From NCBI RefSeq assembly GCF_001632365.1, contig NW_024468526.1, positions 138,823-151,368 of the forward strand: 12,546 bases of DNA, in the 5' to 3' direction. This DNA comes from Laetiporus sulphureus 93-53. Taxonomy: Eukaryota > Basidiomycota > Agaricomycetes > Polyporales > Laetiporaceae. Below the pieces are notes generated by a model. It ran no database searches. It worked only from the letters and a program-made list of their open reading frames with translations, and was not told the origin of the DNA. A program made the position numbers and the translations under genes. Positions 1 through 7,354 of this stretch are shown here, piece by piece. Each line of letters opens with the position of its first letter. Position 1 is the stretch's first letter.

Positions 1-514
1 AGGGAATAAGGACTATCATTATGCATCGGCCTTCCGCTTCCTATTAGTTTAGCCAGAAGCCTAGATAGGTACGATGTTCACACTGGAGAACAAAAGGGAA
101 ACCAAGATAGGCACGATGTGCACACGCATTACTGCGGCAACCATCGATCTTCCCACTTATTGTTCTACTTCCGAACATCCTATTGTTTCATGTACGGCCA
201 TTTGATTATACCCGTAGATAGGTAGCTTAGGTAAGATAACCCGCTGTACGTGTATATAAGACCAGCTATGTAGGGGACAAAACCTCAGATTGTTTCTCCT
301 CGTCTACTACCCATAGCACTCACTGAGCTCACCAGCTCCTTCATATATCTCTCACCCTTTCCTGCGTCTGCCACATCGACCAGTAAGTCAACAGGCTCTT
401 GCGCCACATAGGGTTCAGGGGGATACTTTTGGGATCAGGGGGATCAGGGCAGCACATTCCATGTGACTGTCCCTTTTTAGTCTTTTTGATCTTTTGTCCG
501 GTGTTACTGTGACA
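1..514 (+). repeat. LTR2 copy, 3' portion, cut by the left window edge
   Basis: This matches the reverse complement of 11245-about 11757 at roughly 95% identity by eye; most differences are transitions. It ends in CTGTGACA at 514, the inverted form of the TGTCAC that starts the right-hand copy's + strand, so 514 is a true LTR end. The sense strand is +. About 210 bp at the LTR start lie outside the window. It contains a TATA box (253-260), a GTAAGT motif (391-396) and clustered G runs (411-449). It could be a solo LTR or the 3' LTR of an element outside the window; it is not followed by internal sequence of its own family. It sits inside the 3' LTR of element 1. Confidence 0.9.
253..260 (+). 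promoter_or_regulatory. TATA box of the left LTR2
   Basis: TATATAAG lies about 260 bp before the LTR end, with TATATAAG at the matching place in the right LTR2 copy (11506-11499, minus strand) and in the LTR of element 1 (8295-8288, minus strand). Conservation in both LTR families supports a core promoter at the U3/R boundary. Confidence 0.7.
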
Positions 515-718
515 ATAAGTTAGGCTTACCTAATACCAGCGCTACCTGTCACATGTATGGATATCACGTGATATGTCACGTGACTAGACCTGGACCTTCG
601 GGGTGCCTAGGACTGTCAGTACTTCACGTACCGGTTCGTTCCTTTCTGGACAGCCTAGCGCTGATGTTATGTAATGTTCTAGTCACGTGCAGATTGAAGG
701 ACATGAAAATCTGTGACA
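515..718 (-). repeat. Truncated 3' LTR of element 1 (U3 part)
   Basis: A direct repeat of 8535-8738 with a constant offset of 8020 and four mismatches. The outer end is TGTCACAG on the minus strand starting at 718, directly after the polypurine tract. Only the first 204 bp of an LTR of about 669 bp is present; the rest is displaced by the LTR2 copy ending at 514. The left half is rich in CACGTG palindromes (565-570, 577-582, 684-689). Confidence 0.92.
565..689. promoter_or_regulatory. CACGTG (E-box) cluster in the U3 of element 1
   Basis: CACGTG occurs at 565-570, 577-582 and 684-689 and is unchanged in the other LTR at 8585-8590, 8597-8602 and 8704-8709. CACGTG is the core site of many fungal bHLH and bZIP regulators. 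The separate LTR2 family also carries CACGTG in U3 (11908-11913, 11934-11939). An enhancer role is inferred from position and repetition only. Confidence 0.45.
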
Positions 719-730
719 GTACCCCCCTTC
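719..730 (-). other. Polypurine tract of element 1
   Basis: On the minus strand GAAGGGGGGTAC lies directly before the TGTCACAG that starts the 3' LTR. Its G overlaps the last base of the pol stop codon (732-730). A purine run at this place primes plus-strand DNA synthesis in LTR elements. The second element has GAGAGGGGGGTAG in the same position (11980-11968). Confidence 0.85.
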
Positions 731-1842
731 TAGACAGTTCGTCCCGAATCTGGCTTTTTGCGTGGCTTCTGGAAGTAATTATCGCCTGTTGAACCAAATC
801 CACGGTATCCTCAGGCTGAGGGTTTGAGGTAATCAACCAGTGAAACGACAGGGGTGATAATACGTTCAATGATAAGTTGAGCGACTCGATCGCCCAAATT
901 AACTGTGAAGTCGTTATTTGTATTATTGATTAGCAAAATCTTGATTTCGCCTGTATATCCTCTGTCGATTACACCAGCGCCTATATCGATGCCTTTGACA
1001 GCTAACCCACTTCGTGGCACAATTCGACTATAGGTCCCTCGAGGTGTGGTGAAGTGAAGTCCTGTGGACACCAATCCTCTTGAGTGTGCTCGGATGGTTG
1101 TTGGTTCAGATGCGGCTAAATCCATTCCAGCATCGTCTTCATGGGCATATTTCGGTGCTCGTGCATTTGGATTGTCTAATGTAATTTGAAGATCTCTAGA
1201 ATGATCCCAATCATCTCTATCCTGATCATATATCTGAATGGTATCAGTGGCAGGGTCATAGACGTGACCTGTTCTTCTGGGTGGAAAAACGCCATCGACC
1301 GGAGTTGTATCAATGAGAGATATTGGTTGAGGTGCATCAGGATATTTTCTATGAAATTCCTTGATGAGACGTGGAGATTTCTTCAAATTTGCAGCGGGTT
1401 CCCAAGTTTCTTCAGCTTTAGAATAACCCTTCCAATGCACCAAATATTGAAGTTTGCCACGAATGACACGAGAGTCGACTATATACTCGACTTCCCATTC
1501 TTCGCCAGTCTTCTTTTTTATAGAAGGACGGGGTCTGAGTGTGCGGCCTGGTATTTCATCTTCATGGTAGAGCACGAGCTTGGATGCATGAAAAACTGGA
1601 TGAACACTGTATTGTCGTGGCATTTTGAGTCTATATGTGACTGGTCCTAGTTTTTCTACGATTTCGAAGGGTCCGTCTCTCCGTTGTGCCAGTTTGGCTC
1701 CCAATGTCTGCCAATCTTTAGTGGAGAGTAATACTTGATCTCCAACTTTGAAAGGTGCGGGTCGTACGGATTGATCGTAGTACCACTTCATGCGTTCAGC
1801 CACCAATAGAATGGCTGCTTTTGCTTGCTCTTGCGCTTCTAC
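730..1842 (-). pseudogene. Pol C-terminus: integrase C-terminal region, chromodomain and dUTPase, broken by one stop
   Basis: This continues the integrase frame after the TGA at 1845-1843. Residues below are numbered from 1806. The integrase C-terminal part has the GPF/Y-type motif GPFEIVEKLGP (45-55). A chromodomain follows (about 104-155) with cage aromatics visible in VEYIVDS, VHWKGY and ETWEP; in chromoviruses this domain guides integration to modified chromatin. After a linker comes a trimeric-type dUTPase: motif I AGMDLAA (226-232), II PRSGLAVK (264-271), III GVIDRGYTGE (278-287) with the catalytic Asp and the Tyr, and IV GDRVAQLI (305-312). A TGA at 813-811 interrupts motif V, and GYRGFGSTG continues in frame behind it (810-784). 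The frame then runs to a natural TAG at 732-730, next to the polypurine tract. The dUTPase would hydrolyse dUTP to dUMP and limit uracil in the cDNA. Confidence 0.92.
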
Positions 1843-1845
1843 TCA

Positions 1846-2634
1846 TGCCTGCATTATAGAATCTAGCGTATGATGCTTTATGGGGTCCATTATTGTTAGT
1901 TCTGCATGTGGATGTCTACCGTATTCGACAAAGAATGGGAAATTCTTAGTGGCTTCAGAAGCCTGACTATTATAGGTGAATTCGGCAGTTGGCAGTAGTA
2001 TACTCCAATCTTCCACGCGTCTGTCAGTATAGATATGGAGATATTGCTCCAGCGACTGATTTGTTCTTTCAGTTTGACCATCAGTCTCTGGATGATATGC
2101 CGAAGACATTGTTGATTGTATCCCAAGGAGTTTGCATACTTCCTGGAATAATGCGCTTGCAAACTGAGTACCTCTATCTGAGATAATCTGTCTCAGAAGA
2201 CCATGCTGTGTCCATACCCTCTCATAGAAAGTACGAGCAAGGTCTGATGCTGAGAACTCATTGGTGATTGCAAAGAAATGTGCTCATTTGGTCAAACGAT
2301 CGACAACTACCATGATTGCATTGAATCTATGGGATTCTGGTAATTGAGTGATTAAGTCGACAGAGACAATTTCCCAAGGTTCTGTTGGAACCTCATTTGG
2401 CTGTAATTCTCCGTATTTTGGCTGATTGATGTTCTTGTTGCGTTGACAAAGGTCGCAAGAACCAACATACTTTTTGATGTAAGTGGACATTCCTGGCTAC
2501 CAGTAGTTACGAGATAACATCTCATATGTCTTCCATCTTCCAGGATGACCTGCACTGGTGGCTTCATGATGACACTGGACGATTTCTCATCTAAGTGATT
2601 CCTTATTATCTGCTTTCGGCACATAGACTTTGCC
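1846..2634 (-). pseudogene. Integrase zinc-binding and catalytic core, with three further in-frame stops
   Basis: One reading frame runs through this segment, interrupted at 2589-2587 (TGA), 2499-2497 (TAG) and 2286-2284 (TGA); TGA at 2637-2635 and 1845-1843 bound it. The HHCC zinc-binding region is visible as CHHEATSAGHPGRW followed by CDLCQRNK. The DDE triad is intact in context: Asp in IVSVDLITQLP, Asp in IISDRGTQFA, and Glu in AYHPETDGQTERTNQ. Stop 2499-2497 falls in YW*PGM, where family members have YWWPGM, so TGG-to-TAG fits. The TGA codons fit CGA or TGG ancestors. Apart from the stops the integrase is complete. It would insert the cDNA into the host genome. Confidence 0.92.
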
Positions 2635-3140
2635 TCAGTATAGTAATATCCCACTTTCGAAGTTCCAGTCTTCGAGTCCTTTCGAGAAGTCTCGTTGTCC
2701 TTTCTTGAGTAGGTCTTGATATGATCTGTTCACATTGTCATCTTGTAGTGCCTCCTTGATCTTGTTCACCAAATCATAATCTGTGATGACTGCAAGATGG
2801 GTATGTTGAATAGCTTTAATCATGAAATATTCCAGTTTGAGCAGAGTCTTGTCAGAATTATCGAGATTTACCCCCTCTTCATGATCTGGCCTCCTGGACA
2901 GAGGATCCACGCGATGCATTGATTTTCCTGGTTTGTGATGTAGTTGGATGTTGAACCATGTAAGATATAATGACCATCGAGCTTGCCGTCTCATCAGCTT
3001 TTGTGCTGATTTGAAATAGGTCAAGTTCTGGTGATCAGACCAAATTTCTATCAGGAGCAAATGACCTTCGAGATGTTGTCGATATTCTTCCAACGCTCGA
3101 ATAATTGCGAGCATCTCTTTATCATAGATTTCATAGTTCC
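2635..3140 (-). pseudogene. RNase H domain and linker to integrase
   Basis: This follows the RT in a frame shifted by +1: at about 3135-3140 one extra base separates SKSLNEAKA, in the RT frame, from NYEIYDKEMLAIIRALEE, in this frame. The RNase H carboxylates can be followed across the break: Asp in FRLETDSSDFATG (RT frame), Glu in YDKEMLAI, Asp in IWSDHQNLTYF and Asp in RVDPLSRRPDHEEG, where ADALSRRPD-like sequence is usual. The segment ends at a TGA (2637-2635) in front of the integrase. RNase H removes the RNA strand during reverse transcription. Confidence 0.9.
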
Positions 3141-4330
3141 GCCTTAGCCTCATTGAGGCTTTTTGAATAGAATGCGATTGGATGCCACAACCCATACTCT
3201 TTGAGTTGTTCAAGACATGTGCCAGTGGCAAAGTCGCTGGAATCTGTTTCTAACCGGAATGGATGAGTATCATCTGGTAATGCCAGAATTGGAGCTGAAG
3301 TAAAGGCATGTTTGAGAGCGTTAAATGCCTGTTGTTGTTCTTTGCCCCATACCCATTTCTGATCCTTTCGTGTAAGGATATTGAGTGGTCGAGACTTTTT
3401 GGCAAATCCTTCAATGAATCGACGATAGAAGTTAGCGAACCCAAGGAAAGCTTGTACTTGCTTAACCTTTTTGGGTTCAGGCCAGTCGAGTACACCGGCG
3501 ACCTTTTGAGGATCCATACGGACCTCGCCTTTTGAGATAATCATCCCTAAGTACTCAATTGAAGGTTGTTCGAAAAAGCACTTTTCTGGTTTGGCAAAAA
3601 GGTCGTTGTCCCGTAATCTTTTAATTACCTCTTTGGTAATCTTCTGATGTTGTTTCAGATCATTGGTGAAGATTAGAATGTCATGGAGGTAGACGATCAC
3701 ATTGCCTTCCCGAATAAGATCATCTAAAATCTCGTTCATCATGTGCTGGAAGGTGGCTGGTGCGCTACAGAAACCAAAAAACATAACCATGGCCTCATAT
3801 AAACTGTGATGCGTCACAAAAGCTGTTTTCCATTCATCACCCTTGCAGATGCGAACATTGTTGTATCCCCATCTGAAATCCAGCTTGGTGAATATTGATG
3901 CATTACTGAGCTGATCGATAAGCTCGCTTATTCGTGGAATAGGGAAGCGATTCTTCTTGGTTATAGCATTAAGTTTTCGGTAGTCTTGTACCAGTCTTAG
4001 CGTGCCATCTTTCTTTTTGACAAAGAATACCGGGGCAGCAATAGGTGATTTCGACTTTCGAATGTAGCCTTTTGCTAGGTTTTCGTCGATCCATGAATCT
4101 AGGGAATTTCTTTCCTCTGGATTCATAGGATAGAGTTTGCTTGGTCGTGGTAATTCATGTTCTTCTTCAAACTCGATTGCATGGTCATAAGGCTTTCGAG
4201 TTGGCATCCTTTCCGATGCTTTCTTGGAGAAGACATCACCAAATGAATGTAGATAATCTGGTACTAATTTTTCCCAAGATTCTACTTCATTAATAACCTG
4301 ATCTTCTGGGCTGCCGCTTCTGTCAGGTTT
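3131..4330 (-). pseudogene. Reverse transcriptase with a mutated active site (YLHD)
   Basis: This frame can be followed upstream of the Met at 4207 to about 4300 (PDYLHSFGDVFSKKASERMP is in frame). RT motifs in order are PVFFVKKKDGTLRLVQDYRKLN, split here as PVFFVKKKDG and LRLVQDYRKLN; then LDFRWGYNNVRI with the first catalytic Asp; FGFCSAPATFQ; and VIVYLHDILIF. The last is the YxDD box with its first Asp replaced by His (codon CAT at 3685-3683; GAT-to-CAT would be one transversion). Further on come IEYLGMIISKGEVRMDP and VQAFLGFANFYRRFIEGF, typical of Ty3/Gypsy. The frame breaks at a TAA next to 3131, inside the start of RNase H. The missing active-site Asp makes polymerase activity very unlikely even if the frames were read through. 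Confidence 0.95.
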
Positions 4331-4545
4331 TCTTCTGGTTCAGCATAGCCGCAATTTGCTATAGAAAGTATCATGCGGGCTATTTGTTCAGCTTCGAGGT
4401 CGTCCATCTCGACCCACGAGATTATAGGATTTACTGCATCGATGTTGTGTCCATTAAACATTCTGAATGCAGTTGGCTCCTCTTCTGCCACTTGTTGTGC
4501 TCATTGCAAGATTTCTTCAGCTTCCTCTCTCACAATGGCTTGTTG
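4282..4545 (-). pseudogene. Protease-RT connector of pol in a shifted frame
   Basis: Downstream of the A7 run (minus strand of 4552-4546) the conserved reading moves by +1 and gives QQAIVREEAEEILQ, a TGA (4503-4501), then AQQVAEEEPTAFRMFNGHNI and ISWVEMDDLEAEQIAR. The TGA most likely replaces a Trp codon (ILQWAQQ). The frame stops at 4284-4282, and the RT frame takes over at about 4330-4300, which requires the loss of one base. The two shifts compensate, so the whole segment reads in the wrong phase relative to its neighbours. This region links protease and RT in Gypsy elements and carries no catalytic motif. Confidence 0.75.
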
Positions 4546-5146
4546 TTTTTTTACGAAGCCTCTGGTGGTGACACGTACTTGGACATCGTGAGTATTTCCA
4601 TTCTCCAGCTTGCCAGTTGATTTCTGGATTGTGCTGATGTAAGTATGACATCCCAATGATCATGTCCAATTTTCTGATGTCTGTGACTAGCAGACGATGG
4701 GTGGAACCATGATCTCTGACTTTGAGGTATGCTTTTACATAGTCGGTTATTTCGCCATGTTTGTTTTGGGATCCATCAGCGTTGTACACCTTGTACGTCG
4801 TATTGAGCTTGAAGGTTGTGATTCGATTGTTCTTTACGAATCGCTTGCTGATGTACATGGAATATGCTCCTGAGTCAACTAAAGCTTCGGCGCTCGATTT
4901 TTTGCCATACACCCATAATGTAACTGGTAGATAGAATGATGATAAATTTGGAGATGAATTCTTTATGGTTACATTATCCTCCTCTGCATTGTGACGATCT
5001 ACAGAGGTGTCTGATCTGGGTGCTAAATGTACAGGTCTTATATAATGTTCTGGGGACTCTGATGAGCTGCCTACAGATCCCCTTTGAGAAAACCCTTCCG
5101 ATCCCTTTTTGAAGAGCCCTCTCCTGCCTTCCTTGATGAACTGGAT
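4517..5146 (-). pseudogene. Retropepsin-like aspartic protease, start of pol
   Basis: The pol frame opens after a TGA at 5149-5147 and overlaps the end of gag by about 70 nt in the -1 frame; it has no suitable ATG, so frameshifting is the likely entry. The protease active site is ALVDSGAYSMYI, with DSG in place of the commoner DTG. LDMIIGMSYLHQHNPEINW is the flap-distal IIGMxxLxxxNPxIxW signature of Gypsy proteases. The end SRCPSTCHHQRLRKK is typical, but after the A7 run the frame runs into a TGA at 4519-4517 because of one extra base. The protease would cut Gag-Pol into mature proteins. Confidence 0.88.
5052..5095 (-). promoter_or_regulatory. Predicted -1 programmed frameshift signal (gag to pol)
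   Basis: On the minus strand the heptamer GGGTTTT (5095-5089) lies in the gag phase as G GGT TTT, the X XXY YYZ form. A 6-nt spacer (5088-5083) follows, then a stem: GGGGATCTG (5082-5074) pairs with CAGAGTCCCC (5061-5052), nine base pairs with one bulged G and a 12-nt loop. The gag stop TAG (5073-5071) is in the loop. The pol frame is exactly -1 relative to gag. Slip site, spacing and stem all match known -1 signals; function is not tested. Confidence 0.75.
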
Positions 5147-6798
5147 TCATTTGCCCTCAGGCACCTGAGCCTTGAGAGGATCGCAGCAAAATCTTTGTCT
5201 GTATCTGACTCGGATGCATCAGGCTCGCTTTTTGAGTGAATGCTGCGGTCGCTGATATGCGCAGCTGTCTCCTTACTCTTTCCCTTAGTCTTAGAGGAAG
5301 AGCTCTTCTTCTTTGGCTTCTCTTCTTCTTCAGTATCAGAGCTTTCGCTCTTTGCATCTGATGAAGCAGAATCAGATGCTACCTGTCACGTCTTGGATGA
5401 CCTTGACTTCTTCTTGTTGTCATCCTTTTTCTTCCCGTCCTTCTTCTTTGCAGCTGTATCCTTCCCTTTCTCCACCTGCTTCTTGACATGGTCCAATTTG
5501 AAACAATCAGAACAATACTTGCCGTAGCACTTCAATGACTTGAAGAACGTTGGTTTGTTCTTTTTGCAGTTGGCGCAAACCAACTTGTCATCCTGAACGC
5601 TGCGGGCTTTGCCCGATTTCGACTTTCCCTTTTTTCCCACTGCATCAACCTCCATGGCATTTGGGTCCTTGGTTTCAGTGGAACCGTGGTGGCCTTCTCA
5701 TTGTAATGACGTGAAAGCCTGGAGTGCGAAGGTAAGGAACTCAGCCCATTTCTTTGGCCATTTGTCCTTAGGTGTGTCTGCCAGCATAAGCAGCCACATT
5801 TTCTCCAGAATTTTCTTCTTGATCTTCTCGATCAAGTCTTGGTCCGAGAAGCCTGTACCAGTTGCCTTGGGATGGAACTCTTCCACGAACTTGCAGAAGT
5901 CTCGATGGTCCTTCTTCATGAAGGCCTCTAACTCTGTTTGTTTCTTGTCGTCCTTGTCCACTGATTGATATGCCGTGCGGAGCTCAGAGATGAACTTTGT
6001 CCAAGTCCCTGATGCCTTATTGGTTTCATTGATGGCAGTGATCCAATGCCGCATGTATTCACGTGCTCCTCCTTTCAGGAGTAAGAGGGTAGACATAATT
6101 TTGGACTCGTCTTTTGTATGTCCAGTATATTTCAACCAGAGCATAACCTGTTCGAGCCAATTGTCGAGATTGACTCTGTCCTTGTTGCCACCGAATTTCT
6201 CCAGTTGGTCAATTTTTACGCCTTTACCCTTGCGACCAAACGATGGCTCATCATCGTCGTCCGTATCGTCGACATTGTCACGGCCTTGCACTGCCTTCCT
6301 TCCCTGCGTAGATGCCCATGTCCGAAGTCGATCATGTGATTTCTTTAAATCTTCCGCCCTTGCTTGGAGATCCTTGACTTCATCGTCAAATGCCACCAAC
6401 GATTCATTAATGACCCTGTTATCCTCAGTCAAAGCTGCCGAGGTTTTCTCCAAATCTGAGATTTGAGACTCAGATTGTTGGCAGTGCTGATCTAAGAAGA
6501 CCGTGCGATTGTGAAATTTTGTGGTGCTTTGTTGAGAGCATTCTGCTTGTTGATTAATTAGAAGCTCATAATGCGCAACAGTTTGTTGTCGCATTTGCTC
6601 CACCACATTGGTGACGAGATCGACTACCCAATTTTTGACATCATTGGGTATTTGGGCAGTGGGGGGTGCGGTGTCGGCGAGGGCTTGCCGAACAATAGGA
6701 TTAGGTGGTTGTAAAACAATGTTGAGATGTGCGGGGAGCTCCGGCGATGGAGCCCGAGAGAAACTTGGATCATTGGGGGTAGGTGTGGTGTGAGACAT
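5071..6798 (-). pseudogene. gag: Gag, with two in-frame stops
   Basis: The ATG at 6798 lies four bases after the stop of ORF B. One frame runs 575 codons to TAG at 5073-5071, interrupted by TGA at 5700-5698 and 5388-5386. Residues 1-75 are Pro-rich; about 85-170 looks like a coiled coil (QISDLEKTSAALTEDNRVIN and on); an acidic stretch DDTDDDD follows; about 195-340 is the capsid-like Retrotrans_gag domain (KFGGNKDRVNLDNWLEQV, EYMRHWI). After the first TGA comes DPNAMEVDA, a usual marker before the Gag zinc region. The zinc region here is CANC followed by CYGKYCSDC, not the CCHC knuckle. The tail is Lys-rich, then Ser/Asp/Glu-rich. Gag forms the particle and binds the RNA. The TAG is probably the natural end because it sits in the frameshift structure. 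Confidence 0.88.
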
Positions 6799-6802
6799 TC
6801 TT

Positions 6803-7333
6803 TTAAATCTCCTCCTCTATCTCCCGTAGGTGTTCTTCAAACTCGACAATATGACTGTTTGCGATTGTGGCCGCTCGGACAATTGCTCGACCTGCACGAA
6901 TGCGGTACAGCAGATAAATGTCGTGGAATATAACTTTGACAAAAGGTTGCCACAGGAACCTAGTTTTGTCCCTGCACACGGGCCACTGATGATTATGATG
7001 GATTTCGCAAAGTCGTTCGATTTCTTCCAGCCACTGGACGAAGCTGTCGTATGCTTCGGTGAGACGATCTTCGGGTTGTTCTGTGCCAATTGGAATATAG
7101 CAGATATGAACCGCGATGTTCCTCCAATCAAATTCTGGGTAGATTTGAAAAGCGTATATGTGATATACGTCATGGTAGTCGATGTGAAACGTATCCTCAT
7201 ATGTAGCAAATGCTTATTCTGCTCGCTCTTGAAGAGCATGAGGTACTGAATCCCAAAGATAATTGAAAGTGTGTCCGACTGGATTGAGCTGTGTGAAATT
7301 CTCGAGATTGTTCGAACTGCCAGATGAAGACAT
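6803..7333 (-). pseudogene. ORF B, unknown protein upstream of gag, one in-frame stop
   Basis: A frame of 176 codons starts at ATG 7333 (MSSSGSSNNLENFTQL), has one TAA at codon 40 (7216-7214, possibly from CAA), and ends at TAA 6805-6803, four bases before the gag ATG. Coding signs: after the stop the frame stays open for 136 codons with ordinary globular composition, rich in Tyr, Trp, His and Ile (HIDYHDVYHIYAFQIYPEF, WLEEIERLCEIHHNHQWPV), and it ends in an acidic helix (EFEEHLREIEEEI). I see no known domain, signal peptide or membrane segment. It is in the same frame as ORF A, 21 nt after ORF A's stop, so the two could once have been one longer ORF if TAG 7357-7355 is also a mutation. The neighbours suggest a structural or Gag-accessory role, but that is a guess. 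Confidence 0.6.
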
Positions 7334-7354
7334 ATACAAAATGATTATTCGTAT

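Noticed and set aside
624..869. Minus-strand frame across the pol end and 3' LTR
   Set aside because: The dUTPase motif V is in a different phase, which continues to TAG 732-730; this frame has no motif.
1186..1650. 154-codon + strand frame
   Set aside because: Antisense to the chromodomain and dUTPase coding region.
4546..4552. A7 run as a second programmed frameshift site
   Set aside because: The required change is +1 and the run is not in X XXY YYZ phase for -1; a 1-nt insertion in a homopolymer is simpler.
5975..6466. 163-codon + strand frame with Ser-rich composition
   Set aside because: Antisense shadow of gag.
6817..7239. 140-codon minus-strand frame overlapping ORF B
   Set aside because: Shadow of ORF B in another phase; it only looks longer because ORF B has a stop at codon 40, and its Ser/Thr/Ile-rich composition is less protein-like.
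6830..7249. 139-codon + strand frame opposite ORF B
   Set aside because: Antisense to ORF B; the minus-strand frame fits better with element direction and with the neighbouring ORF A and gag.
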